Positions 10,153-19,208 of a stretch of 64,000 nucleotides of DNA are shown in pieces (the first letter of the stretch is position 1; every line of letters begins with the position of its first letter). The notes under the pieces were generated by a model that made no database searches, was not told the DNA's origin, and saw nothing but the letters and a program-made list of their open reading frames with translations. The translations under genes were made by a program, and so were the position numbers. The DNA is taken from the NCBI GenBank assembly GCA_900769665.1, contig CAAGHL010000006.1, positions 1 to 64,000 on the forward strand, in the 5' to 3' direction. The DNA is from Clostridia bacterium (GTDB lineage Bacteria; Bacillota; Clostridia; Christensenellales; CAG-314).

Positions 10153-12015
10153 CTAGTCCTTGTCGGTGTAGGTGATTGCCTTTTCCGTGTCGTAGGTCAA
10201 GCCTTGATCTTTCAAGAAACTCTTGAATATCGGAGCAAACTCGATCTTGGCTTCGGAAACAACGTTTTCGTTGACATCCTTGTGAATGAAGTAGGTCTTT
10301 TGCAATTCCGTAACTGCCTTGGAAAGCAATTCGGACTTTTCAGAGGAGTACAACGTCTTGAATTTAGCGTACTCGCGACTGTCAGCTTTGAGGCACTTTT
10401 CTAGCGTGCTGAAATCAAGCGTAGTAGCCGTCACGTCAGCCGTGTAGAAGACAATGTGTACGCCGTAATCGCTTACGCACAAAGCGTAGCTGCCTACCGC
10501 ATTGTGGTTGCCTGTTTCGCTGTCGTAGCCGTACGCTTCTTCTGCAGCTTCCACAAATTCGGGAACCCATTTAGCGGTGTAATCTTCGGGGGCGTTGATG
10601 CGCACAACGTAATCGTAGTAAGTGCTGTGTTGCGCGGTATCGGTGTTGAAACGCGTCATCAAGTCCTTGATTTCCTCAGGAGTAGCTTGTGCGCCGGCAA
10701 TGGATTTGGCAATTTCGCCGTCCGATTTGAGCGTTACTTTTCCGCCGACGATTTCAAACAAGTTGCCGAAAGTCGTCTTGTATTTGCCGTCTTCGTCCTT
10801 TTCGGAAGTGTAGTCATCCGCAACGATTTGAGCCGCAAGTGCCAAACGAGCGTCCTTGTAGGCTTGTCCGCTTGTGCTACCGAGCTTGCTGCCGATGTTT
10901 GCCAACACTGCCTTTTGCGAAGCATTGAAGGGAACAAGCACGTTCTTAACGAAGATGTACTTGTATTGGTCGGGCACAGTGTAAATGTCGCTGTCGTCGG
11001 TAAGGCCTTCGATGTCTTTAACAAACGTATCGTCAAACTTGTAGGAAGCTTTCTTCGCCGCAACCGCGTCTTTGTAGGCGGCGGTCAACTTTGCGCTGAG
11101 ATCGGCGAAGCCTTCTCCGTCCAAACTACGTCCTGCTTGGATGTCGTACAGTTGAGCGATAAGGTTTGCAGCAATGTCGTTGACTTGTTGTTTAAAGAAC
11201 TCACTCATCGTGATTTCGTAAGCCTTTTCGATGCTTTCAACGTACTTTTTGACCACTTTGTCTTGCGCTGCGGTCAGCTGTTCCAAAGTGATTGTAGCGT
11301 CCTTGTCTTCCGTGGTATCTACACGCTTAACATATTCGTCAAGCTTAGCCTTGGTTGCCGCTTCGTTTTTGTAGTCGTCCAAAACTTCGTTTACGGTAAT
11401 TGTCAAGGCGTCGTCTACGGTGTAGTACTTTTCGTAGTACTCGTTCATATCGTCGTTGACGGTAAGTTTGCGGACAAGGTAGTCGGTGTAAGTCTTGTCG
11501 GTAGCAAAGTCGATGTCGTCGAAGGTTTTGAAGTCACGCGAAGTGTCTTTCTTTTCGGCGTCTTTGAGGGTGACTTTCTTAGCCAGTTCCTGTCCCACCG
11601 CGCTGTCGAAGTTGGTAAATACCAAATACTTGACGTACTTAATAGCGTATTCCGCTTGGTCTGCCGTAAGGTACTTGATGTAACCGTCGTCACCGCAGAA
11701 GTTTGCGTAAGCGTGAGTGTTACCCTTGCTTTCGCCGACGTATGCGTCAATCTTCATATATTGCGTGTACAAACTGCTCATCGCCGCTTGAAACAGCGTA
11801 TCGGCAGTATAGCGGCCGGAGCTACCGTATTGATTGTACAAATTGTTGAATGTATCGATGACTTTGCCGACGGTGATCTTTTGATTGCCGACGGTAACAG
11901 CCGTAAATTGGCGGTACTTAGCCGTATCTTTGCCGAACAGACCGCATCCGGCAAACAGTCCGAAAGCCAGCACTACCAACAAAAGTATTGCAATAATTCC
12001 GCTTGCTTTTTTCAT
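10153..12015 (-). CDS. Lipoprotein, SurA/PrsA-like extracytoplasmic foldase candidate
   Basis: 620-aa secreted lipoprotein using the ATG at 12015, which has AGAGAGG 12 nt upstream. The signal peptide ends in a lipobox with Cys24 (LFAGCGLFG). Just after it, TAVTVGNQKITVGKVIDTFN resembles the SurA/PrsA N-terminal chaperone segment. The rest is highly charged, Lys/Asp/Thr-rich and mostly helical. I do not see a clear parvulin-type isomerase motif. The gene directly follows mfd, and in Clostridia a PrsA/SurA-like isomerase gene commonly sits there, which supports the call. PrsA proteins help exported proteins fold on the outer face of the membrane. Catalytic activity is uncertain. Confidence 0.7.
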   Translation of the reverse strand: MKKASGIIAILLLVVLAFGLFAGCGLFGKDTAKYRQFTAVTVGNQKITVGKVIDTFNNLYNQYGSSGRYTADTLFQAAMSSLYTQYMKIDAYVGESKGNTHAYANFCGDDGYIKYLTADQAEYAIKYVKYLVFTNFDSAVGQELAKKVTLKDAEKKDTSRDFKTFDDIDFATDKTYTDYLVRKLTVNDDMNEYYEKYYTVDDALTITVNEVLDDYKNEAATKAKLDEYVKRVDTTEDKDATITLEQLTAAQDKVVKKYVESIEKAYEITMSEFFKQQVNDIAANLIAQLYDIQAGRSLDGEGFADLSAKLTAAYKDAVAAKKASYKFDDTFVKDIEGLTDDSDIYTVPDQYKYIFVKNVLVPFNASQKAVLANIGSKLGSTSGQAYKDARLALAAQIVADDYTSEKDEDGKYKTTFGNLFEIVGGKVTLKSDGEIAKSIAGAQATPEEIKDLMTRFNTDTAQHSTYYDYVVRINAPEDYTAKWVPEFVEAAEEAYGYDSETGNHNAVGSYALCVSDYGVHIVFYTADVTATTLDFSTLEKCLKADSREYAKFKTLYSSEKSELLSKAVTELQKTYFIHKDVNENVVSEAKIEFAPIFKSFLKDQGLTYDTEKAITYTDKD

Positions 12016-12174
12016 GTTTATTCGTAAACCTCTCTTTATGTCCCGCGAGCAAATTGCTCGGGAAGCTTGGTGTTGCATATCGGGCGAAATACCCCAATAG
12101 GGATATTAACACCTATACTAATCTATTATACATTTTTCACCGCCGATTGGCAAGCGGTTTTCAAACTATTTTTG

Positions 12175-15100
12175 CTACTTTGTTTGTATCTTTTGCAAAA
12201 ATTCCGTCATTGCGGCTATCAACCGCTCCTTTTGCAGAAAATCCGTCGATACAAACTGCACTCCGTAGCCGCCGCTCATGGGTGTAATGCGTTCGGCGTC
12301 GTCGGAAATAGCGTCGAAAACCTCCTTGCGCATCATCTTTTCGCGGTTGGCAAAGGTCAGCTCCCCCTTGCCGTACTTGACGGTCACTTTGCTTATGCCT
12401 GCGTTGTTGGCAAGCAGTTTGACCCGTGCCACCACAAACAAATTTGCGGCGGTTTGCGGCAGTGCGCCGTACACGTCGACGATTTGGCGTTGCAATTTGT
12501 CGATGTCTTCCGCCGTGGGACAGGACGCCAATTGTTGGTAGAAGTCCATGCGCTCCGTCTGCGAAGGTATGTAGGTTTCCGGCGCAAACGCCTGTATGTC
12601 GATTTCCACGTCGGTGTACAGCTTTTGCTCGGGCTGCTTGCCGCGTAGTTCGTCTACCGTTTCCTTCAACATGCGCGCATACATCTCGTAACCGACCTTC
12701 ATCATATGCCCGTGCTGTTCCCGTCCGAGGATGTTGCCTGCGCCGCGGATTTCGAGGTCCTTCATGGCTATTTTGAAGCCGCTACCCAGCTCGCTGTACT
12801 CCGTAATGCCTGCAAGGCGTTTGTACGCCGTTTCGTTGAGAATTTTGTCCTGTTTGTACAAAAAGTATGCGTAGGCAAGGCGATTACTGCGCCCCACTCG
12901 TCCGCGAAGCTGATACAACTGCGACAGGCCGAGCTTGTCCGCGTCCACAACCACAATGGTGTTGGCGTTAGGGATATCTATGCCGTTTTCGATAATCGTG
13001 GTACACACAAGCACGTTGAAATCGCCGTTGGCAAAGCTAAGTACGGTGTCTTCCAGTTGTGTTTCGTCCATTTGACCGTGCGCCACTACTATGTGCGCTT
13101 CGGGGACAAGTTCCGACAATCTGCTTGCAAAGCCGTCGATAGTTTGCACTCGGTTGTACACCACGTACGCCTGTCCGCCGCGACCGAGTTCACGCTTGAT
13201 TACGTCGGCAAGCAATGCGTCGCTTTCCTCGGAAACAAAAGTTTCCACCGCAAGGCGTTCGACGGGCGGCGTTGTGATTGTGGAAATATCCCTAATGCCC
13301 GACAACGCCATATGCAGTGTGCGCGGTATGGGCGTTGCCGACAGCGTAAGCACATCCACGCTTGTTTTGACTGTTTTTATCTTTTCCTTGTGTTCCACAC
13401 CGAAACGCTGTTCCTCGTCGAGGATAAGCAAGCCGAGTTTGTCGAATTTGATGTCCTTGCCGAGCAACCTGTGTGTGCCGATAAGTATGTCCACCTTGCC
13501 CTCGGCGACATCCTTGACGATTGCTTTTGTTTCCTCTGCGGTACGGAAGCGGTTTACGCACGCAACCTTGATGTCGAAGTGGGACATGCGCTCGCGGAAA
13601 GTATTGTAGTGTTGCTCCGCCAAAATGGTAGTAGGCGCAAGCACCGCCACTTGGTAGCCGTTGCTGACCACGTCGAAGGCGGCGCGCATGGCAACTTCCG
13701 TCTTGCCGAAGCCGACGTCGCCCACCAATACTCTGTCCATAATGCGGTCGGACATCAAGTCTTGCTCGATTTCCTGTTGGCAACGCACTTGATCTTCGGT
13801 AGCCTTGTATGGGAAGTACTGCTCGAACTCCTCGTCGAGGTACTTGTCTATGCGGTAGCGGAAGCCGCGCGCCTTTTCACGCTCGGCGTACAGCTTGAGT
13901 AGGTCGATGGACATGGCTTTGATGCCTGCCTTGACCTTGGTCTTGACGTTAGCAAAGTCCGCTCCGCCAAGCCTCGACAGCGTGGGTGCCTCGCCGCCGG
14001 AGTAGCGCGAAAGCATGTCGGAAGCGTCCACGGGCACGTGCAAACGGTCGCCGTTTTTGTACAGCACGACGATGTAGTCACGTTCCGAATCGCCGATTTT
14101 TACCTTTTCGATACCCTCGCACAAGCCGATACCGTGGATTTCGTGCACCACGTAGTCGCCCTTTTCCACCGACAAAAACGCTTGTCGTTTGGTTTTGCGC
14201 AAGTTGGTTTGTTTTACACCTCGTCCGAGGTCACGCGCGCCGACAACGACTAATTTGTTGGTATGCGACACAAAACCACGCTCGAGCGGCATAGGCAGCA
14301 CCAATCCGTCGCTTACGCCGTCAACGTAGTCGGTTTGCTTGACAAAAACGTGTTTCTCGGCAAGTTTTTCCGTAACGGGTTTGATGTCCTCGGTTGACAG
14401 CATAAACACGATTTGGTAGCCGCCACGCTTCCAGTTGGCAACGTCGGTGACAAGTGCGTCCTCGGCGTTGGCGTAGGTGGGCAGTGCGCCAGTCTTGAAG
14501 TTGAAGATGGCTTGCGGTTGGAAAAAATCACTACCGTATGGCAAAGTTTGTAACGAAAGTTGCTTTGTCGACAGTTTGAACACGTCGCTTGCCTCGCGCA
14601 AACATGCGTGGTGGGCGGCGGAGATTTCCCCTGCTTTGACAAGGTTGACCACACGCTCGCGGTGCTCGTCGGCAATAAACTTTACGCGGTTGGACAACAG
14701 TTTCGGCTCGTCCCACACCACCAACGTGTCGTCGGGTAGGTAGTCGGCAAGGGTGGAAGAATGGACAAACGGAGTCAGCCACGAGCTGTCGGCAACACCG
14801 TCGGCGGCTGAAACTTGCAACTCGGACATTATCTCGGCAAGGCGACTTTGTGCGTCGGACGACAGCTTTGCCTTTGCCACGTATTTGCCCACTTGCGCAA
14901 GTTTGTCGGCGGCAAGACCTTCCGTTTCGTACAGCGGATAGACGTCGAACGCTTCCACCGGCGTTGTACCGCCGTCCTCGGAAACCTCGACGATTTTTTC
15001 CACTTCGTCGTCCCAAAAGTCGACTCGGTAACGCTTGCCGAAAGGCATGCTGACTTCCAATATGTCGCCGCGCACGGTAAACTCGCCCTCGCCCTCGATG

Positions 15101-15585
15101 GCGTCCACACGCTTGTAGCCACATGCAACAAGATTGCGACGGAGCAATTTGCCGTCGTAGCACACGCCCTTGACCACGTCGAAAGCGTCGGCAACAAACT
15201 TGTCGCGAGGCGGATACCACTGCATCAACGCGTCAATACACGTAACCACCACGGACACGCCGTGACTCATACGATACAATGCGGCGTTGCGGTTGTACAC
15301 CACGTTTTTGGAAAATCCACGCTTGTACAACAGTACGTCCTCTCGGTGAGGCAGGTAAACCGCGTCCCCTGCGCACAGGCTTGCCATGGCGCGGAAAATG
15401 CGCTGTGACTCCACGTAGTCGCTACATACGTACAGCACGGTGTGTTCGGTAGAAGCAATAGCCGCAAGAAGCGGTTTTTCGTTTGGTTGCACGCCGAAAG
15501 CCGCGACAAAATCTTTGCCACGGGTGTCAGCAAGCAAGTCATGATAGGCTTGCGTATGGGTGATTTTATCTAACAGAAACTGCAT
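12175..15585 (-). CDS. mfd: Transcription-repair coupling factor
   Basis: 1136-aa DNA translocase that removes RNA polymerase stalled at lesions and recruits UvrA. The ATG at 15585 (MQFLLDKITH) has GGAGA 7 nt upstream; a TTG 15 nt earlier is less likely. Domains in order: UvrB-like N-terminal region, CarD-like RNA polymerase interaction domain (KGDYVVHEIHGIGLCEGIEK), SF2 motor with Walker A GDVGFGKTE, DEEQRFG box, SATPIPRTLHMA and QLRGRVGRS, the RGAGNILG segment, and the C-terminal autoinhibitory domain. Length is normal. It sits between a small membrane protein gene and the PrsA-like gene. Confidence 0.98.
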   Translation of the reverse strand: MQFLLDKITHTQAYHDLLADTRGKDFVAAFGVQPNEKPLLAAIASTEHTVLYVCSDYVESQRIFRAMASLCAGDAVYLPHREDVLLYKRGFSKNVVYNRNAALYRMSHGVSVVVTCIDALMQWYPPRDKFVADAFDVVKGVCYDGKLLRRNLVACGYKRVDAIEGEGEFTVRGDILEVSMPFGKRYRVDFWDDEVEKIVEVSEDGGTTPVEAFDVYPLYETEGLAADKLAQVGKYVAKAKLSSDAQSRLAEIMSELQVSAADGVADSSWLTPFVHSSTLADYLPDDTLVVWDEPKLLSNRVKFIADEHRERVVNLVKAGEISAAHHACLREASDVFKLSTKQLSLQTLPYGSDFFQPQAIFNFKTGALPTYANAEDALVTDVANWKRGGYQIVFMLSTEDIKPVTEKLAEKHVFVKQTDYVDGVSDGLVLPMPLERGFVSHTNKLVVVGARDLGRGVKQTNLRKTKRQAFLSVEKGDYVVHEIHGIGLCEGIEKVKIGDSERDYIVVLYKNGDRLHVPVDASDMLSRYSGGEAPTLSRLGGADFANVKTKVKAGIKAMSIDLLKLYAEREKARGFRYRIDKYLDEEFEQYFPYKATEDQVRCQQEIEQDLMSDRIMDRVLVGDVGFGKTEVAMRAAFDVVSNGYQVAVLAPTTILAEQHYNTFRERMSHFDIKVACVNRFRTAEETKAIVKDVAEGKVDILIGTHRLLGKDIKFDKLGLLILDEEQRFGVEHKEKIKTVKTSVDVLTLSATPIPRTLHMALSGIRDISTITTPPVERLAVETFVSEESDALLADVIKRELGRGGQAYVVYNRVQTIDGFASRLSELVPEAHIVVAHGQMDETQLEDTVLSFANGDFNVLVCTTIIENGIDIPNANTIVVVDADKLGLSQLYQLRGRVGRSNRLAYAYFLYKQDKILNETAYKRLAGITEYSELGSGFKIAMKDLEIRGAGNILGREQHGHMMKVGYEMYARMLKETVDELRGKQPEQKLYTDVEIDIQAFAPETYIPSQTERMDFYQQLASCPTAEDIDKLQRQIVDVYGALPQTAANLFVVARVKLLANNAGISKVTVKYGKGELTFANREKMMRKEVFDAISDDAERITPMSGGYGVQFVSTDFLQKERLIAAMTEFLQKIQTK

Positions 15586-15607
15586 AAATTCTCCGACCAA
15601 ACGCGCG

Positions 15608-15645
15608 ATGACGTGTACACGCCACCTAACGTGGACAAGTAGAGA
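15608..15645 (+). repeat. Dispersed repeat fragment (CCTAACGTNGACNAGTAG family)
   Basis: CCTAACGTGGACAAGTAG at 15625-15642 matches cores at 18992-19009, 51405-51422, 51582-51599 (inverted), 51833-51850 (inverted) and, partly, 61165-61184 and 22891-22909. It is a short copy just upstream of mfd. Confidence 0.55.
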
Positions 15646-15862
15646 TATGTTACCCTTGCTACGTGAAAATTGGTAAATTTACATAAATAATCTGCATATA
15701 TCAATAAACTATTATCGCTTATTGTCACCATACGACTATGCGTACTCACGTTTTCACTTTTCAATATTATCGGGGTGTTGGCGGTCAGGGTAACGGTTAC
15801 TTACACAAGCCACTACTGTCACCTGTAACTACGTTGTTTCCAACTTGCGTTTTGCGTACATA

Positions 15863-16372
15863 TCACTGCGCAACTTGTTGCGCTTTGTTTCCATTCAACA
15901 CCAATATGTCCAACACTATTGCCGCAACACTCAGCAGGAACGTCACGTAGAAGAATACGTGGAACAACGGTTTGAGTAGAGACGAATCCAACATGCTTAC
16001 CAACGACAAAAAGCCGTACGCCAACGCTTGTATTATGTTTAGCACCAGCATTGCCACTGCACGATTTTTGTTGCAAAAGTATTGTCTTGCCGACAGCACC
16101 GTTGTTGCAACGGTAGTGCCTACGTGTGCAAAAAACACGGGTAACAGCAACGCTAACAGCATTGCTGCGGCAATCGCAAACCCAAATGCATTAGCGGCCG
16201 CCGAGCTATCGGTATCGCCGTCGCTTGTTCCGTCCCCTCCATTGCCGTCATCGGGCGCAGGTTGCACTATCGGTCCGTCGCCTACGTACAGACACACGAT
16301 GGTAGCAATTGCAACGGCAAGCATTACGCATGCAAGTATAAACGAGACAAGTTTAAGTGTTTTGTTTGTCAT
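15863..16372 (-). CDS. Four-helix membrane protein of unknown function
   Basis: 169 aa using the ATG at 16372, preceded by a perfect GGAGG. One membrane helix lies near residues 6-27, then a Gly/Asp/Ser-rich linker (PDDGNGGDGTSDGDTDSS), then three hydrophobic segments (about 62-85, 100-122, 130-155). The N- and C-terminal regions are short. I do not recognise the family. It is inserted between pth and mfd, which are often adjacent in Firmicutes, and reads in the same direction, so it is probably co-transcribed. Confidence 0.75.
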   Translation of the reverse strand: MTNKTLKLVSFILACVMLAVAIATIVCLYVGDGPIVQPAPDDGNGGDGTSDGDTDSSAAANAFGFAIAAAMLLALLLPVFFAHVGTTVATTVLSARQYFCNKNRAVAMLVLNIIQALAYGFLSLVSMLDSSLLKPLFHVFFYVTFLLSVAAIVLDILVLNGNKAQQVAQ

Positions 16373-16519
16373 TGCTTTTCCTCCTCTGTCCAAAGACCGA
16401 TCGTCTTGCTTTGCCTGTGCCGACCAAATAAGTCGATAGCTCACGTATGTTTTCCAAACAAGGTACACCCGCCGACTGTCGGGATTAACCGCTTACTTTA
16501 CCGAGACGCAACGTTCAGT

Positions 16520-17083
16520 TTACTTTTTGTTGTGTTTTTGCATGATTTTGTCAAAATCTTCACCGTCGACAAACTCGACAATGGCTTGCGCCGCACTGTC
16601 GATGACTGCGTCGAGCACGGCACGATCATCGGGGGTAACTTGCGACAATACGTAGTCTACAAGCGCCATTGGCGTTTCCTTTTTGAAACCAACCCTGACG
16701 CGCGGAAAATCCGTTGTCCCTATACGCTCCACAATATTTCTCATACCGTTGTGCGTACCTGCGCTCCCGTCCTTGCGAAGTCGCAAACTACCCATCGGTA
16801 TATCCACGTCATCGTACGCCACAAGTAGGTTTCCGCGCTCGATTTTGTACTTGTTGACAAGTTCCAACACGGCTTGTCCGCTTAGATTCATATAGGTGAC
16901 GGGCTTTGCTATGATTACCTTTTGTCCGCCCACACGTGTATGTGCGGTTACGGCACAGCACTCGCCCTTGTTGAATTCCGCGCCGAGTTTTTCGGCAACC
17001 TTGTCGACAACCATAAATCCGAGGTTGTGAAAGGTATTAAAATACTTTTTTTCGGGGTTACCCAACCCCACGATCAAATACAT
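16520..17083 (-). CDS. pth: Peptidyl-tRNA hydrolase
   Basis: 187-aa cytoplasmic enzyme that cleaves peptidyl-tRNA released from stalled ribosomes. The ATG at 17083 (MYLIVGLGNPEKKY) has AAGGAG 7 nt upstream; a longer frame adds 12 non-family residues. Conserved: GLGNP with Asn, catalytic His in FHNLGF, KPVTYMNLSG, Asp in VAYDDVDIP, and GSAGTHNGMRNI. Normal length. It is the first gene of the pth - membrane protein - mfd - PrsA-like series. Confidence 0.97.
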   Translation of the reverse strand: MYLIVGLGNPEKKYFNTFHNLGFMVVDKVAEKLGAEFNKGECCAVTAHTRVGGQKVIIAKPVTYMNLSGQAVLELVNKYKIERGNLLVAYDDVDIPMGSLRLRKDGSAGTHNGMRNIVERIGTTDFPRVRVGFKKETPMALVDYVLSQVTPDDRAVLDAVIDSAAQAIVEFVDGEDFDKIMQKHNKK

Positions 17084-17273
17084 CGGGTTCTCCTTGACAT
17101 GCGGCAACCAAAGCCGCACCTAAACGACCGCAACGACGTATCGCAGTTGCACCAAACACGCAACCACACGCCGCAAAGCCTTTTGTAGCAACATTTTACC
17201 ACATATCGGCAAAAAAGTAAACACTACTTACGTATGTTATGCGTACACACCGTATATTGCGATTGCACATGCC

Positions 17274-17309
17274 AAAAACGGAGCGCCGCAGTGGGCACTC
17301 CGTAATTTT
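17274..17309 (-). terminator. Terminator after the flavodiiron gene
   Basis: CGGAGCGCC (17279-17287) pairs with GGCACTCCG (17294-17302), 8 Watson-Crick pairs of 9 with one wobble. AAAAA lies on one side and TTTTT on the other, so it could act in both directions. It follows the flavodiiron protein gene by about 80 nt. Confidence 0.75.
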
Positions 17310-17385
17310 TGTATTTGTCGGAAACAACGGCAAAGGCAAACGCCGCAGTTGTTTGATGTAGTTGTAGGTAAACGCCTAGCGCAGG

Positions 17386-18546
17386 TTAGGCGCGGTTTTC
17401 TATCTCGCCGATTACGCCGTCCAACTCGTCAAAATTTTGTTGCGTCATGTGGCTACGAATACTTATCCCCTCGGTGTAAGCAATGGATTTGCTGTTTGCC
17501 AACATGCCCTTGACGATACGATCTACCTGCGGAGCCCAAGAGCCGTTTTCTATCACGGTGACCGTGCGGCGTTGGAAATTATGCTCAGTCAGCGTTTGCA
17601 CAAACGTACGCATAAAGGGGAAAATGTCGTTGTTGTATGTGGTTGTTGCCAGCACGAGTCTATCGTAGCGAAAAGCATCGGCAACGGCTTGGGACATGTC
17701 GCAACGAGCAAGGTCGTACACCACCGTTTTTACGCCGTCAGACGTCAACTTTTTCTCGATGTACTCTACTGCCTCGCGAGTGTTGCCGTACACCGAAGTG
17801 TAACAAACGCACACGCCTTCTTCCTCGGGTTCGTAACTGCTCCACACGCTGTATTTGCCTACAAAGTAGCCAATGTCGTCGACGATTATCGGCCCGTGAA
17901 GCGGACAAATACGCTTTATATCCAAATTTACGGCCTTTTTGAGCAATGCTTGCACCTGCATGCCGTATTTGCCTACGATACCGATGTAGTAGCGGCGTGC
18001 CTCGTCCGTCCAAGTGTTTTTGTCGGCAACTTCGCCGTCGGCAATTGCACCGAACTTACCGAAAGCGTCTGCGCTGTACAACGTACCGTCAAATGCGTCG
18101 TAACTCAGCATGACTTCCGGCCAATGTACCATGGGTGCAAAAACAAACGTAAGGTTGTGTTCTCCAAGGGACAGTGTTTGTCCGTCGGCAACTACAAGAT
18201 GCGCTTCTTCCGCCGTCGACGGGTAGAAATGCTCCATAAATTCAAAAGTCTTTTTGTTGCCGACAATGGTAGTTGTCGGATACTTGCTCATAAATGCGGC
18301 AATCCCTGCCGAGTGATCCGGCTCCATGTGATTAACCACCAAGTAGTCGGGCGTGCGACCGTCAAGAGCCGCCTCCACATTGGCAAGCCACTCGTCCACA
18401 AAGTCTTTCTCCACCGTGTCCAACACGGCGACCTTGTCATCTACAATTACGTAACTGTTGTAGGACATGCCGTCGGGTACTTTGTATTGCCCCTCGAACA
18501 AGTCCACCTTGCGGTCATTTACACCAACGTACCATGTTTTTGACAT
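17386..18546 (-). CDS. fprA: Flavodiiron protein (A-type flavoprotein, O2/NO reductase)
   Basis: 386-aa cytoplasmic enzyme that reduces O2 to water or NO to N2O at a diiron site next to FMN. The ATG at 18546 has AAGGAG 8 nt upstream. The N-terminal metallo-beta-lactamase-like domain has the diiron ligands H73-x-E75-x-D77-H78 (HMEPDH), a later His in VHWPE, an Asp in YSADAFG and a His in PLHGP. The C-terminal flavodoxin domain starts near residue 250 with YTSVYGNT and includes TTTYNNDIFP and ENGSWAP. No rubredoxin domain is fused, so electrons must come from a separate partner. It is single-gene and supports an anaerobic, oxygen-detoxifying lifestyle. Confidence 0.96.
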   Translation of the reverse strand: MSKTWYVGVNDRKVDLFEGQYKVPDGMSYNSYVIVDDKVAVLDTVEKDFVDEWLANVEAALDGRTPDYLVVNHMEPDHSAGIAAFMSKYPTTTIVGNKKTFEFMEHFYPSTAEEAHLVVADGQTLSLGEHNLTFVFAPMVHWPEVMLSYDAFDGTLYSADAFGKFGAIADGEVADKNTWTDEARRYYIGIVGKYGMQVQALLKKAVNLDIKRICPLHGPIIVDDIGYFVGKYSVWSSYEPEEEGVCVCYTSVYGNTREAVEYIEKKLTSDGVKTVVYDLARCDMSQAVADAFRYDRLVLATTTYNNDIFPFMRTFVQTLTEHNFQRRTVTVIENGSWAPQVDRIVKGMLANSKSIAYTEGISIRSHMTQQNFDELDGVIGEIENRA

Positions 18547-19066
18547 ATTACTACTCCTTTTAGGTTTTTGCCGAAAGTTGTTTTCGCCACATCGCTTACA
18601 ATGACAACTTGGTTTTTCCAAACAACAACACTCTATCGCGCCTTTTTAGCCACGCTATCTTTTGCGATGTATTATCGACAAAATCCCGACAAATCTTTCA
18701 ACCTTATTATTATCTCATAAATTTGAAATTTTGTCTATTGTTTTGAAATTAGTAATTATTACTATTTATAATTTCTTTTAAGAAAACGGATAATAGCAGT
18801 TGACTACTTAAATTAAAGCAGTTTGCAGTAAGAAACTTTATGTCTTTTACCGCAACCCCCTAAGAATACTATCTACTCGCCATATTTTTTATATTTTCAA
18901 TCCTCACTTAGTAACAAACGCCGCCACTTGTATTAAGCCGTCTTTGCCTTTTATACGCAAGGATGCTTTCAAGCGGATCGCCACGTCACAATCTAACGTT
19001 GACGAGTAGTATAGAGCTGTTCCACCTGCATTTTCAACGACAATTTGCAAATGTTGAATAAATCAT
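18547..19066. other. Gene-free divergent spacer with a dispersed repeat
   Basis: AT-rich spacer between the divergent flavodiiron and guaB genes, with no credible gene. At 18960-19009 it contains GGATGCTTTCAAGCGGATCG ... TCTAACGTTGACGAGTAG, clearly related to 51375-51422. The AT-rich block 18700-18800 may hold the flavodiiron promoter, but I could not fix one. Confidence 0.5.
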
Positions 19067-19095
19067 TTGACACAATCGTGTTTTTTTGGTAAAAT
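19067..19095 (+). promoter_or_regulatory. sigma-A promoter of guaB
   Basis: TTGACA (19067-19072), 17-nt spacer, TAAAAT (19090-19095). Predicted transcription start is near 19102, giving a leader of about 107 nt before the guaB ATG. Confidence 0.85.
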
Positions 19096-19103
19096 AACCA
19101 AAA

Positions 19104-19183
19104 TTCGTCAAGAATTACTACCAAAATTCTCTTGACGAAAACAGAGTAGCCTCTTGTGAATAACTTTCGCAAGGGCTTTTTTT
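19104..19183 (+). promoter_or_regulatory. Attenuator-like leader of guaB (candidate regulatory RNA)
   Basis: The leader starts with a strong hairpin: TTCGTCAAGAATT (19104-19116), loop ACTACCAA, AATTCTCTTGACGAA (19125-19139). A terminator follows: AGCCTCTTGTGAA (19148-19160) pairs imperfectly with TTTCGCAAGGGCT (19165-19177), then seven Ts, ending about 25 nt before the start codon. CTTGACGAAA (19131-19140) can also pair with TTTCGCAAG (19165-19173), which would break both hairpins. This gives alternative terminator and antiterminator states. It does not match the purine riboswitch core, so the signal is unknown. A protein- or metabolite-controlled attenuator is inference. Confidence 0.6.
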
Positions 19184-19208
19184 GTACATTTTCGCCTCGG
19201 AGGTAAAC

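Noticed and set aside
10456..12027. 523-codon plus-strand frame opposite the PrsA-like gene
   Set aside because: Product is a Val/Phe/Cys-rich shadow with no ribosome binding site. The minus-strand gene has a signal peptide, RBS and terminator.
19100..19200. Purine riboswitch upstream of guaB
   Set aside because: The three-way junction core and conserved loop residues are not there. Only simple hairpins are seen.
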